From Cecembia calidifontis (lineage in GTDB: Bacteria > Bacteroidota > Bacteroidia > Cytophagales > Cyclobacteriaceae), in NCBI RefSeq assembly GCF_004216715.1, contig NZ_SGXG01000001.1, forward strand, positions 1,240,001 to 1,304,000: a stretch of DNA of 64,000 nucleotides, read 5' to 3'. Within the stretch, counting starts at the first letter, position 1. Every line of letters begins with the position of its first letter. A program made the position numbers and the translations under genes. The notes beneath the pieces are model-generated. The model was not told the DNA's origin. It worked only from the letters and a program-made list of their open reading frames with translations, and searched no databases. Positions 25,636-35,853 of this stretch are shown here, piece after piece.

Positions 25636-28038
25636 ATGATTCAAGTAAGACACATTCCGATTTTATTTTTATTTCTACTGCTGTTTTCCTGTAAAGAAAC
25701 CATCTCTCCTCTTAGCGGTAAGCTGGTAGATTTACAAGGGATAGAAGGCAATGAGGAATATTTGTCCTCCCCATTTTTTGCTGCAGGAGACAGGGTTTAT
25801 ATGGTTGGTCATCAGGATGGAAGTTTTCCTGATTTGGGTTGGCATGTGGAAGGGGAAATGGGAGGTATTTGGAACCATCCCATCAAATTGATGGATGGTT
25901 TTACAGCAGCAGTATTATTGGAAAACCAGCAGTATTGTTTAGACAATGCAAATCTTTTTATCAACTATCCAATAGGCAACAAGCACCTTTTTTTCAACAC
26001 AATTCCCGGAATTGAGGTTGAGCGATTTCAATTTGTACCAGATGGTAAGGAAGGACTTATCATAGATTTCACTTTTAGAAATGTGGATAACAAAACCCTA
26101 AACTTTGATTTCGAGTTTACGGGCCATACTGACCTCATGCCTGTTTGGTTGGGAGAGCGCGCAAATATGGTAGATCATGAGGATATTTTGGAATTTGACG
26201 CCTCCCGTCAGGCCTGGAGAGGCAAAGACCAAGGGAATGAATGGTATGTTTTATTCGGGGCAAATTCAAAACCCAAGGCATATGATAAGGAGAGTTCTAC
26301 ATACTGTAATTATGATCCCCGTGGAAAAGGCTCAACAGGAAAGTTATTGTATGGTCTGAAGTTAAATCCCGGGAGTTCTCAAACCCTACGTTTTTTTATA
26401 GCAGGCTCTTACAAAAAGAAGCAGGAACTTGAAAAAACTTTTGACCTGTTAAGGGCCAATGCGGAGCACTATTTAGACGATAAGATCCAACATTACCAAC
26501 AGATTTCAGGGAAATCCAAATTGACAATTGAAGATAAAAAACTCGAACAAGCCTTTGAATGGGTCAAGTACAATACAGAATGGTTGGTGAGAGAAGTACC
26601 TGAATTTGGAAGGGGATTGGGAGCGGGTATGCCTGATTACCCTTGGTGGTTTGGCGTTGACAATGAATATACGCTCAAAGGCGCCATTGCTACAGGGAGA
26701 AAGGATTTGGTTTATAATACCATCGAATTGATACACAAACTTTCCGAATCCAATGGAAATGGTAGAATTATCCATGAAGTCAGCACCAATGGAGTGGTTT
26801 TTAATCCGGGGAATATCAATGAGACCCCACAGTTTGCTTCTCTGATTTGGTGGGTTTTTCAATGGACTGGCGACAAAGAATTCCTTGCCAGGTATTATCC
26901 AACCATAAAAAAGGGCCTCAAATGGTTAATGGAAGAAAATGATGAAGATGGCAATCTATTCCCAGATGGTTATGGCATGATGGAAATCCATGGCCTGGAA
27001 TCTGAAATGATAGATGTGGCCACCTATACACAAAGGGCTTTTGATGATGCTTCAAAAATGGCAGCCTTCATGGGAGAAGAAGAGCAGGCAAAAGAATACA
27101 GAGCGGTTGCAGATAAATTAGCGCAAAAAATTAATGAGGAGTTTTGGGTGGAAGCATTCAATTCCTTTGCAGATTTTATCGGAACCACCTCTCAAGCGCT
27201 TCATTTGATTGATGCAGCCATTGTCAGGGCAGATACCCTGAAAAAGCCCTGGGCAGTCGAAGAACTTTTGAGCACCAAAAAAAGAATCAGCAAGTATCCC
27301 AAAGACAAAAAACAGGGCTTTGTCATTTTTCATAACTGGGTAGTGAATACCCCCATGGAAATGGGTATTGCAGATAAAGAAAAAGCCATAAGGGCATTGG
27401 ATAAGGGAAGTAGGTTTGTCAATCCTTTTGGTGTCTTTGTGACCGGGATCGACCGCGATGAATCCGCAGAAAAGGAAGATGGGTCTTTTGCAGGGAGCAA
27501 AGTATTTTCTTATACAGGGGCTGTCATGACTTTGCCCACAGGTGTCCAAGCCATAGCAGAGAATAATTATGGAAGACCGGATAAGGCATTGGATTACCTT
27601 CAAAGAATTACCAGGTCTTTTGGGTTTGCTTTGCCTGGATCAATTTATGAAGTCTCACCTGACTATGGCATGATGACCCAGGCATGGAACCTTTATTCCT
27701 ATGCAGTTCCAATTATTACTCAATTCTTTGGGATTCAGCCACAGGCCCATCTTAAGATGGTGAATATCCGGCCACAGTTACCTGAAACCTGGAACAAGGT
27801 AAGTCTGGAAAATGTAATTATTGGAGAAAATGTTTTAAATGTGACTTATTCTCAATCTTCGGAAGGATTGATTGCTGAAATCTCCCAGGATCAGGAAGAT
27901 TGGGAGATAAGGTTTAACCTGGAAAATCAGGGGTATAATTTTTTAAAGTTGAACGGGACAGATCTTGAGTTATCACCTGATGCTGAAATCTCTCTGCATA
28001 TCAAGGGAAAAAAGAATCGGATAGAAATAAAAAAATAA
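25636..28038 (+). CDS. Six-hairpin glycosidase lipoprotein (glycogen-debranching-like)
   Basis: An 800-residue lipoprotein (lipobox LFSC at about residue 19). Residues about 30-280 are beta-rich (super-sandwich-like N-domain), and about 300-690 form an (alpha/alpha)6 toroid recognised from repeated helical pairs: YPWWFGVDNEYTLKGAIATG, ETPQFASLIWWVFQWTGDKEFL, YPTIKKGLKWLMEENDEDGN, SEMIDVATYTQRAFDDASKM. A C-terminal beta-domain follows. It resembles amylo-1,6-glucosidase and GH15/GH63-type enzymes; GH family and linkage cannot be fixed without a profile search. Candidate acids are the Asp and Glu of VDNEY and the Glu of HGLESEMID. Beside two exported deacetylases it suggests glycan turnover. 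Confidence 0.75.
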   Translation: MIQVRHIPILFLFLLLFSCKETISPLSGKLVDLQGIEGNEEYLSSPFFAAGDRVYMVGHQDGSFPDLGWHVEGEMGGIWNHPIKLMDGFTAAVLLENQQYCLDNANLFINYPIGNKHLFFNTIPGIEVERFQFVPDGKEGLIIDFTFRNVDNKTLNFDFEFTGHTDLMPVWLGERANMVDHEDILEFDASRQAWRGKDQGNEWYVLFGANSKPKAYDKESSTYCNYDPRGKGSTGKLLYGLKLNPGSSQTLRFFIAGSYKKKQELEKTFDLLRANAEHYLDDKIQHYQQISGKSKLTIEDKKLEQAFEWVKYNTEWLVREVPEFGRGLGAGMPDYPWWFGVDNEYTLKGAIATGRKDLVYNTIELIHKLSESNGNGRIIHEVSTNGVVFNPGNINETPQFASLIWWVFQWTGDKEFLARYYPTIKKGLKWLMEENDEDGNLFPDGYGMMEIHGLESEMIDVATYTQRAFDDASKMAAFMGEEEQAKEYRAVADKLAQKINEEFWVEAFNSFADFIGTTSQALHLIDAAIVRADTLKKPWAVEELLSTKKRISKYPKDKKQGFVIFHNWVVNTPMEMGIADKEKAIRALDKGSRFVNPFGVFVTGIDRDESAEKEDGSFAGSKVFSYTGAVMTLPTGVQAIAENNYGRPDKALDYLQRITRSFGFALPGSIYEVSPDYGMMTQAWNLYSYAVPIITQFFGIQPQAHLKMVNIRPQLPETWNKVSLENVIIGENVLNVTYSQSSEGLIAEISQDQEDWEIRFNLENQGYNFLKLNGTDLELSPDAEISLHIKGKKNRIEIKK

Positions 28039-28124
28039 ACAGAAGAATTATCAACGGATAGTCGCTTTTTGTTTGGAAATCTTATTTTTGCAAACCATTA
28101 TTTGTGTTTTTGGCAACCAGACAT

Positions 28125-28637
28125 ATGAAAGTGACTAAATTCAACCTTTCAACTAAGGGGCTTTCCTTTTGGGATGCCATCATAGAGATAATTGCGATTG
28201 TAGCCCTTGTCCTATTATGGGTTATGACTTATTATTTTCAGCAGTTGGGTTCCAAAATGGTTTCGGAAAATTTTGACTTTTTTCAAAACCCAAGTGTGTA
28301 TTGGGCCAGTAAAATGACATATACTTTGCCGATTATTGCGACCATTTTTTATTTAGGGATTACTTTCTTTGGATTGAGAAGGGATTTTTCTGAAGAAAAA
28401 GGGAATGATTCTCCAGAAAAGGGCAAAAAGCTGATAGAAATCAATCAGAGGCTTTGGCGGTGGGTGAAGTTTATTTTGGTGCTGATGTTCATGTTAATAG
28501 AGTATTTTTCATTTCAAAGTGGATCAGATTTTGGTGCCGGCATCCCCAAATGGCACATTGTTGTTTTTCCACTTTTACTTTTTGGCCCGGTAATTTATTT
28601 CTTCTTTGAGTTTTCAAAGCATCAATTGGAAGATTGA
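28125..28637 (+). CDS. Four-TM membrane protein, DUF1648-like in part
   Basis: A 170-residue protein from the ATG at 28125. Four hydrophobic segments are clear: about 18-42 (IIEIIAIVALVLLWVMTYYF), 68-88, 118-137 and 148-165. The stretch between TM1 and TM2 (FQNPSVYWASKMTYTLPII) resembles the Gly-Ser-Lys and Leu-Pro core of DUF1648 proteins, but the fit is partial. Function is unknown. Its stop codon directly abuts the end of the convergent DUF5916 gene (no gap). Confidence 0.6.
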   Translation: MKVTKFNLSTKGLSFWDAIIEIIAIVALVLLWVMTYYFQQLGSKMVSENFDFFQNPSVYWASKMTYTLPIIATIFYLGITFFGLRRDFSEEKGNDSPEKGKKLIEINQRLWRWVKFILVLMFMLIEYFSFQSGSDFGAGIPKWHIVVFPLLLFGPVIYFFFEFSKHQLED

Positions 28638-30851
28638 TCAGATATTGAACCAATAATTTAGCTTCATGATCAATGCTCTTTGTTTGGGGGCAAAGGTAGA
28701 AGGGAAATAGTTGTCGGTGTAAACGATAAAAAAGTCAGAAACCGGCGCATATCTCCATTGAAGGCGTGTATTGATATTGATATTGTCAATTTGGTTGTTG
28801 TACTGGAAAAATGTCGTCCAGAATAAATCCTTAGTAAATGTCAGGTCAATTCTTGGACCTACCAAAAATAAGTCTGCGGAATTCTGAGGTTCCGGTAATC
28901 GGATGTTGTTATAACTGAAGTTCATGGAGATATTGGCCAGGTATCCCATTCTCCAGTTCATAGTTCCCTGTAAAGTTTTGATATCTCCGGTAAAATACTC
29001 CCCCATATCTCCTCTTAATGTGAAGAAAAATGGTTTTCTGGGATTTCCGATGTACCGAAAACCGAAGAAAGAGTTGCGATAATCTGTTCCGGATTCAAGT
29101 GGAATACCCCCGGTTCTGGTTGGATCAAAAGAAGCAAATAAATAAGTATACCGATTATTCAAAGTGAATGCCAGTCTAGAGAGTGACTGGAATTGAAACT
29201 CATACAAAAGGGTATGGAGTTCATCTGTAGTTCCTAAGGATTGGTTCCAAAGGACTTCTGTTTCAAATCCCGGTCCATGTCTATTGATGAGATTAGAAAC
29301 AGGGAAAAACTGGTAAACAAACCGGGAGGCAATTCTCTTGTAATCATTCCTCGGGGTAAAGCCCACTTTGGGATTGAAATTGTCCCCAATATCAGAAAAG
29401 GCCAAACTTGCTGAGATGTTGATGTCGTTGTAATTCAATTGCCCGTGCATTGCACTTGAATTTGCCTGCTGTTGGGCTTCAAAAGTCTTGTGATAGAAGA
29501 ACTTTCCGGTCCATCGGTTATCTTTCGTGGCAAGGTTGTAATCTATACCTGCCATCCTGTTAAAATCGTTTGGGTCAAAGAGTGGCAGTTCATTGGTTTG
29601 ATTGATGGTTTCCCTATTGATCATGATCAAGCCGATGTTGGATCTCGAAAACACCTTTTTTTGAATAGCGGCAACCGAGAAGTTTTTACCGGAAATACCC
29701 CTCTCCGGGTCATTGGCGGTTTGCATGTTCATGACACCCAGCCTCCAGTTTTCATTAAGTTTACCGCTCAGTCTCCCTCCGAATAAAATCTGATTTTGCA
29801 CATTTTGCCCTGTAGTTTCATCCCTGTCTACTCCTATCCTTCTTGAAAAAAATGGCCGAACATTTTGAGTGCCGAAATCAGCAAATAAGTCTGCATTTTC
29901 CAGAAAAAACTGTCTCCTTTCCGGGAAAAAAATCTCAAAACGGTCAAGGTTGGTCACCTGTTCATCTACTTCAACCTGAGAGAAATCTGGGTTAAAGGTC
30001 AGGTCCATATTCAATGCAGGTCCCACCCCAATTTTGGCATCACCTCCAAATGCCGGTCTAACCGGATTAGAGGTTCCGGTCAAAAAATTCTTATCCGTAG
30101 CCATTGCGGCATAGGGTATGATAGAAACATTAGCCCCCTCTTTTTTTAAGGGTTCGGTAAAAATCAGTTTCCTTGAAAAGGCCAGGGCAATTACTGAAAA
30201 ATTTCTTGGAATAGGCGTCCAGGTACTTCTTTCATTGTATTTGCTATCAATGCGGTAAAAATTCACATTCCAGTTATTGGTGCCGTCATTGAAACGGAGT
30301 GTTGAAAATGGGATAGCTGCTTCCACAATCCAATGGTCCTCGTAGATTTTAGCGGCAGAAAACCATTTATTGTCCCATGCCAAGTTGAGGTCTGTTTGTA
30401 GCATACCTCCATTGGCAATCAATGATTCCCTCTGAACCCCGTAGGGATTTACTCCAAATTGAAAAGCATTTGTATTATCATTGAAAGTATCAAAAATAAA
30501 GCTCACCCCATCATTCTGTTCTCCCCTGTAGTCTCTTCTTAAGGAAGTGCTCACATATTTGTCTCGGGGGCCCAAATTATACATGACGGCTGCGATATAA
30601 ATAAACTTGTCATCATAAACGATTCTGATTTTTGTCTGGGCTTTGGCCAATGAGGTATCAGAGGGGAAAAATTGCTGGAAATCTCTGGCCCATTCCTCTG
30701 AATCCCAAACTGCCTCATCCAACACGCCGTCTAATTGGATTTCCGAATTTATTTTTTCAGCAATGAGGGCAGGATATTTATAGGCAGTTCCTTCCTGAGC
30801 GAAAGTAGTAAGGCACAAGGAAAGCAGGAATGACGCAAAAAGGAACCTCAT
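28638..30851 (-). CDS. DUF5916 outer-membrane protein with a CBM9-like N-terminal domain
   Basis: A 737-residue exported protein with a signal peptide ending TFAQ (about residue 19). Residues about 30-215 resemble the carbohydrate-binding family 9-like beta-sandwich (IQLDGVLDEAVWDS to VEAAIPFSTLRF). The remainder is a DUF5916-type beta-barrel: alternating aromatic strands and FFPERRQFFLENADLF, ending with an aromatic-rich strand (ALIMKLNYWFNI). Such proteins are widespread in Bacteroidota outer membranes; the ligand is unknown. Codon use looks like its neighbours. It has its own short upstream region (30852-30965 is non-coding). Confidence 0.87.
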   Translation of the reverse strand: MRFLFASFLLSLCLTTFAQEGTAYKYPALIAEKINSEIQLDGVLDEAVWDSEEWARDFQQFFPSDTSLAKAQTKIRIVYDDKFIYIAAVMYNLGPRDKYVSTSLRRDYRGEQNDGVSFIFDTFNDNTNAFQFGVNPYGVQRESLIANGGMLQTDLNLAWDNKWFSAAKIYEDHWIVEAAIPFSTLRFNDGTNNWNVNFYRIDSKYNERSTWTPIPRNFSVIALAFSRKLIFTEPLKKEGANVSIIPYAAMATDKNFLTGTSNPVRPAFGGDAKIGVGPALNMDLTFNPDFSQVEVDEQVTNLDRFEIFFPERRQFFLENADLFADFGTQNVRPFFSRRIGVDRDETTGQNVQNQILFGGRLSGKLNENWRLGVMNMQTANDPERGISGKNFSVAAIQKKVFSRSNIGLIMINRETINQTNELPLFDPNDFNRMAGIDYNLATKDNRWTGKFFYHKTFEAQQQANSSAMHGQLNYNDINISASLAFSDIGDNFNPKVGFTPRNDYKRIASRFVYQFFPVSNLINRHGPGFETEVLWNQSLGTTDELHTLLYEFQFQSLSRLAFTLNNRYTYLFASFDPTRTGGIPLESGTDYRNSFFGFRYIGNPRKPFFFTLRGDMGEYFTGDIKTLQGTMNWRMGYLANISMNFSYNNIRLPEPQNSADLFLVGPRIDLTFTKDLFWTTFFQYNNQIDNININTRLQWRYAPVSDFFIVYTDNYFPSTFAPKQRALIMKLNYWFNI

Positions 30852-30965
30852 GGTGCTTGGGAATTATTCTCCAAATTAGGAGATACGCCATCTATGATTT
30901 CATGTGATTTATATCAGTGGTAAAAATCTCATGTAATCCCTTAAAAACGAAAAACAATGTTTTTA

Positions 30966-31388
30966 TTAGTTTCCCCAAGCTGTCAAAACCAAATTTCTTG
31001 AGCCCCCATAATCCCTGAATTCACAAAGATAGATTCCCTGCCAAGTACCTAAATTCATCCGCCCATGGCTGATAGGTAACTGAACGGAATTTCCGAATAG
31101 GCTGCTTTTAATATGGGCGGGCATATCATCGGGACCTTCATAATTATGGATAAATTTCCGGTAATTTTCAGGAATAAGGTCGCTGATGAAAGTTTCAAAA
31201 TCCATTCGGACTGTAGGATCTGCATTTTCGTTGATGGTCAATCCCGCAGAAGTATGCTGGATAAAAACATGGAGTATCCCTGCCTGGATTTCCATGATTT
31301 CAGGAAACGCTTTCTCCACCAGATCTGTAATCAGATGAAATCCTCGGGGATAAGGTTTAAGTCTGATAGTTTTCTGAAAAGTCTTCAT
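30966..31388 (-). CDS. YjbQ family protein (UPF0047)
   Basis: A 140-residue cytosolic protein of the YjbQ family. The signature is present: VFIQHTSAGLTINENADPTVRMDFE, then MPAHIKSSLFGNSVQLPISHGRMNLGTWQGIYLCEFRD with the conserved His and Glu. The family is called secondary thiamine-phosphate synthase from weak in-vitro activity; the real role is uncertain. The start codon directly follows the radA stop on the same strand, so the two are co-transcribed. Confidence 0.9.
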   Translation of the reverse strand: MKTFQKTIRLKPYPRGFHLITDLVEKAFPEIMEIQAGILHVFIQHTSAGLTINENADPTVRMDFETFISDLIPENYRKFIHNYEGPDDMPAHIKSSLFGNSVQLPISHGRMNLGTWQGIYLCEFRDYGGSRNLVLTAWGN

Positions 31389-32768
31389 TTATCCTGCAAA
31401 TATCGCCTGATACATCTCTTCCAGCTTGCTGACAGCAATGATGTTGATTTTATACTTGTCCACATCCAGTCCCTTGATGGCATATTTGGATACCATAATT
31501 CTTTTGAATCCCAATTTCTCAGCTTCTGCAATCCTGTTTTCCACACGGTGCACCGCTCGGATTTCACCCCCAAGACCAACCTCTCCTGCAAAGCAGAAGT
31601 CCTCCGGAACAGGATTGTCCTCATACGAGGAAATCAGGGAAGCACATACCGCCAGATCCAAAGCAGGATCATCTACCCGTAATCCACCGGCCACGTTGAG
31701 GAAAACATCCTGTTGTCCCAAACGCATGCCCCCTCTCTTTTCCAGGACCGCCAACAGCATGTTCAGCCTTTTGCTGTCAAAACCTGTACTGCTGCGTTGT
31801 GGTGTGCCATAAGTGGCCGGGCTGACCAGAGATTGTATTTCTATCAAAAGGGGCCTGTTTCCTTCCAACATGGCGCCTATCGCAACGCCGTTGAGTATTT
31901 CTTCTCTTTGGGTCAGTAGGATTTCCGAAGGATTGGCTACAGGTCTTAAGCCCTCAGCGCGCATTTCATATATGCCCAGTTCATTGGTCGAGCCAAATCG
32001 GTTTTTCGAAGTCCTGAGGATGCGGTAAGAGAGATGCCTGTCACCTTCAAATTGAAGGACGGTATCGACCATGTGTTCCAATACTTTAGGGCCTGCAATG
32101 GCGCCATCCTTGGTTATATGTCCAATCAAAAACACAGGTGTGGCAGTTTCCTTGGCAAAACGCATCAATTCTCCCGTACATTCCCTTACCTGGGATACTG
32201 ATCCTGCGGCAGACTCCACATGCTTGCTGTGAAGGGTCTGTATGGAATCTATGATCAAAAGGTCGGGCTCCAACAGCTTGATCTGTTCAAATATGTTTTG
32301 GGTGTTGGTTTCTGAAAGCACATAACAGTTTTCCGAACTGACCTGCATGCGCTCCGCCCGCATTTTGATTTGGGATTCACTTTCTTCTCCGGAAACATAC
32401 AGCACTTTCAGACGGGGAAGCATCAGGGCTATCTGAAGCATCAGGGTTGACTTGCCAATGCCGGGCTCACCTCCAATAAGAATAAGGGAGCCTGGAACAA
32501 TCCCCCCTCCAAGCACCCTGTCCAATTCCATATCCCGGGTGATAATCCGTGGATATTGCTCAAAATCGATTTCCTGTAATTTTTTAGGACTGGCAATTCT
32601 ACCTTCCCTTCCTGCTCCCTGCTTCCAGGAGCCCTTGCCGGAATCTTCTTTCTGAATAATTTCTTCCACATAGGTGTTCCATTCCCCACAGGCCGGACAT
32701 TTGCCCAGCCACTTGGGGCTTTGCGCACCGCAATTTTGACAGAAATAGGAAGTTTTAATTTTTGCCAT
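31389..32768 (-). CDS. radA: DNA repair protein RadA
   Basis: A 459-residue RecA-like ATPase that drives branch migration during recombination. Features in order: zinc finger C10-x2-C13-x10-C24-x2-C27, Walker A GEPGIGKSTL at about residue 100, KNRFGSTNE (the RadA-specific motif), and the C-terminal Lon-type domain (GGLRVDDPALDLAVCASLISS, GEVGLGGEIRAV). Length is normal. It is followed without gap by yjbQ and lies downstream of polA on the same strand. Confidence 0.97.
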   Translation of the reverse strand: MAKIKTSYFCQNCGAQSPKWLGKCPACGEWNTYVEEIIQKEDSGKGSWKQGAGREGRIASPKKLQEIDFEQYPRIITRDMELDRVLGGGIVPGSLILIGGEPGIGKSTLMLQIALMLPRLKVLYVSGEESESQIKMRAERMQVSSENCYVLSETNTQNIFEQIKLLEPDLLIIDSIQTLHSKHVESAAGSVSQVRECTGELMRFAKETATPVFLIGHITKDGAIAGPKVLEHMVDTVLQFEGDRHLSYRILRTSKNRFGSTNELGIYEMRAEGLRPVANPSEILLTQREEILNGVAIGAMLEGNRPLLIEIQSLVSPATYGTPQRSSTGFDSKRLNMLLAVLEKRGGMRLGQQDVFLNVAGGLRVDDPALDLAVCASLISSYEDNPVPEDFCFAGEVGLGGEIRAVHRVENRIAEAEKLGFKRIMVSKYAIKGLDVDKYKINIIAVSKLEEMYQAIFAG

Positions 32769-32885
32769 AAATGAATAATGCCTAGGAGGTGGTTTATTGC
32801 CTTAAATGAATCACAGGGATTAAATGGTGATTGCTGGAATACATTATCCAGCTAGGGAATGAATATAGGTTAGGGAAAGTGCTTT

Positions 32886-35696
32886 TTAATGCGCTTCCAG
32901 CCAATTTTCTCCCACACCCGTTTCCACTACAATAGGCACCCCTAAATTGATTGCCCCTGACATCAGTTTTGGGATTTCTTTTTTCAATAATTCGATCTCC
33001 TCCCTATGGGCATCAAATACCAATTCATCATGCACCTGAAGAATCATTTTTGACTTCAGGTTTTCTTTTTTCATCCATTGGTGGACATGGATCATGGCTA
33101 CTTTGATCAAATCTGCAGCAGAACCCTGTATGGGGGCATTGATGGCATTGCGCTCTGCAAAACCCCTCATGGTCATATTCCTGCTGTTGATATCCCTGAG
33201 ATACCTTCTTCTGCCGAGGATTGTTTCTACAAATTCGTTTTTCCTTGCCTTTTCTATGCAATCATCCATGTAAGCCTTGACAGCTGGGAATTCTTTGAAA
33301 TAGGCATCAATAATTTCTTTGGCCTCGGCGCGGGAAATGTTCAATCGCTGCGAAAGCCCAAAAGCAGATATGCCATAAATTATCCCAAAATTGGCAGTTT
33401 TGGCTTTTCTTCTCATGTCAGAAGTCACTTCTTCCAAAGGCACCTGGAAAATTTTTGCGGCTGTGGCAGCATGGATATCTTTTCCGTTTTTGAAGGCATC
33501 CAACATGGATTCATCTTTCGAAAAGGCTGCCATGATGCGGAGCTCTATCTGAGAATAATCCGCTGCAAATAGCACATGGTCTTTGTCTCTTGGCACAAAA
33601 GCTTTTCTTATCTCCCTTCCTCTGTCTGTTCTGATGGGGATGTTCTGCAGATTGGGATTTATGGATGATAGCCTGCCGGTGGCCGCTACGAATTGGTTAT
33701 AAGTAGTATGGACCCTACCTGTTTTTGGGTTGATCATGGTCGGCAAAGCATCTACATAGGTGGATTTCAACTTCACCATCTGTCGGTAATCCAATATGGC
33801 CTGGGCGATTTCATGGTCCCCTGCCAGTTTGCTCAACACTTCCTCACCTGTCGCATACTGCCCTGTTTTTGTCTTTTTGGCTTTGGGATCCAATTTTAAT
33901 TTCTCGAATAGCACATCTCCCAACTGCTTTGGAGAAGCCAAGTTGAACCTTACTCCGGCAAGTTCATACACACGCTTCTCAATCTCTTTACTTTCTTCAT
34001 CCAGGATGGAAGACAATTCCGCCAAACTGGAAGTATCAACTTTCACACCTTCAAACTCCATATCAGCCAGAACTTCAATGAGTGGGTTTTCCACTTCATT
34101 GAGTAGTTTTTCCAGTCCATTGGATTTGATAATCGGATCAAATTTCTGCTTCAATTTCAAAGTAACATCGGCGTCTTCTGCTGCATAGGCCACCACTTCA
34201 TCCACATCCACATCCCGCATATTGCCCTGGGATTTTCCTTTCTTCCCGATAAGTGACTCGATAGATACCGGTTTGTAGTTCAGGTATTGCTGTGCCAGCC
34301 AATCCATAGAATGTTTTCCTTCCGGTTCGATCAGGTAATGGGCCAACATGGTGTCATAAAGTTTCCCCTTGACTTTTAGCCCATAATTCATCAAGACCAA
34401 TATGTCATATTTGACATTTTGCCCGATTTTGATAATGGCCTCACTTTCAAAAATACCCCTAAAGAATTCCAATTGTGTTTTGGCCTTTTCCTGATCGGAG
34501 GGGAAGGGCACATAGAAGGCTTCTCCAGGAACATAGGCAAAAGAAAGCCCAACCAATTCGGCTTCATTGGGATTCAAAGAGGTAGTTTCCGTATCAAAAC
34601 AGAATTCATCCTGGAGTTCCAGGTATTGGATTAGCTCCTTGATGGCATCCTCCCCTTCCACTTTATGGTAATCGTGGGCAGTGGTCAATATACTGTCATG
34701 AAGGATTGGTTCAGGAATAGGGCTTTCGATGACCTCTTCCTCTGTTTCCACTTCTTCCATCCCGGCAAAAAGGCCCAATTGTTCAGAAACTTTCACCTGG
34801 GGTTTTTTCATTTTCTCACCAAACACCCTTTGGGTTAGGGTTCTAAATTCCAGTTCTGCAAAGATGGCTTTTAGTTTTTCTTCATCTGGACCATCATATC
34901 GGAGGGCCACCTCGTCAAATTCTATGGGAACGTCGGTTTTGACCGTAGCCAATTCTTTGGATAAAAGCCCTTGCTGGGCAAACTTCTCCACATTCTCCTT
35001 TTGCTTACCTTTCAGTTTGTCCGTGTTTTGCAAAAGATTTTCAAGAGAACCAAACTCTTTTAAAAGCTTAACTGCCGTTTTTTCCCCAATTCCTGGAATG
35101 CCGGGAATATTGTCCACGGCATCTCCCATCAGTCCAAGCATGTCTCTCACTTGATCCACATGTTCGATGTCCCATTTTTCACAGACTTCTTTTGGCCCCA
35201 TAATTTCTACGCCATTGCCCATAAAGGCTGGTTTGTACAGGAAAATATGGTCTTCCACCAATTGTCCATAGTCCTTGTCCGGGGTCATCATGTAGACCTC
35301 AAAACTCGTCCGTTCTGCTTTTTTGGCGATGGTGCCAATGATATCATCCGCCTCATAGCCGTCCATTTCCAGAACGGGTATGTTGAATGCCTGGACAATT
35401 TGCTTTACCCAAGGCGTGGCGATTTCTATATCTTCAGGTTGTTCCAGCCTATTGGCCTTATAAGCATCAAATTGGGTATGACGGAATGTAGGTGCCTTGG
35501 TGTCGAAGGCCACGGCAATATGGGTAGGCTTTTGTTTTTCCAGCACTTCTAATAGGGTATTGGTAAAACCCATCATGACACCGGTATTCAGGCCTTTGGA
35601 ATTGATTCTAGGGTTTTTGCTGAAAGCAAAATGTGCCCTGTAGATCAGGGCCATGGCATCCAGCAAAAAGAGTTTTTTATCTCCTTTGGAAGACAT
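32886..35696 (-). CDS. polA: DNA polymerase I
   Basis: A 936-residue repair polymerase. Residues 1-290 are the 5'-3' exonuclease (FLLDAMALIYRAHFAF, VAFDTKAPTFRHTQFDAYKANR, MDGYEADDIIGTIA). The 3'-5' exonuclease appears intact: ExoI FDTETTSL, ExoII IGQNVKYD, ExoIII YAAEDADVTL. The polymerase has motif A DYSQIELR, motif B RRKAKTANFGIIYG and motif C QVHDELVFD. So all three activities are expected, unlike some bacterial Pol I lacking the proofreading residues. It fills gaps in excision repair and removes RNA primers. Upstream (35697-35853) is non-coding. Confidence 0.97.
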   Translation of the reverse strand: MSSKGDKKLFLLDAMALIYRAHFAFSKNPRINSKGLNTGVMMGFTNTLLEVLEKQKPTHIAVAFDTKAPTFRHTQFDAYKANRLEQPEDIEIATPWVKQIVQAFNIPVLEMDGYEADDIIGTIAKKAERTSFEVYMMTPDKDYGQLVEDHIFLYKPAFMGNGVEIMGPKEVCEKWDIEHVDQVRDMLGLMGDAVDNIPGIPGIGEKTAVKLLKEFGSLENLLQNTDKLKGKQKENVEKFAQQGLLSKELATVKTDVPIEFDEVALRYDGPDEEKLKAIFAELEFRTLTQRVFGEKMKKPQVKVSEQLGLFAGMEEVETEEEVIESPIPEPILHDSILTTAHDYHKVEGEDAIKELIQYLELQDEFCFDTETTSLNPNEAELVGLSFAYVPGEAFYVPFPSDQEKAKTQLEFFRGIFESEAIIKIGQNVKYDILVLMNYGLKVKGKLYDTMLAHYLIEPEGKHSMDWLAQQYLNYKPVSIESLIGKKGKSQGNMRDVDVDEVVAYAAEDADVTLKLKQKFDPIIKSNGLEKLLNEVENPLIEVLADMEFEGVKVDTSSLAELSSILDEESKEIEKRVYELAGVRFNLASPKQLGDVLFEKLKLDPKAKKTKTGQYATGEEVLSKLAGDHEIAQAILDYRQMVKLKSTYVDALPTMINPKTGRVHTTYNQFVAATGRLSSINPNLQNIPIRTDRGREIRKAFVPRDKDHVLFAADYSQIELRIMAAFSKDESMLDAFKNGKDIHAATAAKIFQVPLEEVTSDMRRKAKTANFGIIYGISAFGLSQRLNISRAEAKEIIDAYFKEFPAVKAYMDDCIEKARKNEFVETILGRRRYLRDINSRNMTMRGFAERNAINAPIQGSAADLIKVAMIHVHQWMKKENLKSKMILQVHDELVFDAHREEIELLKKEIPKLMSGAINLGVPIVVETGVGENWLEAH

Positions 35697-35853
35697 ATTT
35701 TTCGATTATCTGATAAGTGAAATGCCTCGGTATTAATTTCCCAGGGAGGGCTAAATTACAAATAATAATTAAAAGGCTTGAATCTAATTTTTTATAGGAT
35801 GGCCTATTTGGCGGTGGTTGCAAATACCTTTCCGATCATAGATGAGTCCGCCT

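Noticed and set aside
27118..27603. 161-codon antisense frame within the glycosidase gene
   Set aside because: It is inside a clear coding sequence and has no motif.
31113..31682. 189-codon plus-strand frame across yjbQ and radA
   Set aside because: Both minus-strand genes are well conserved across it; this is a shadow.
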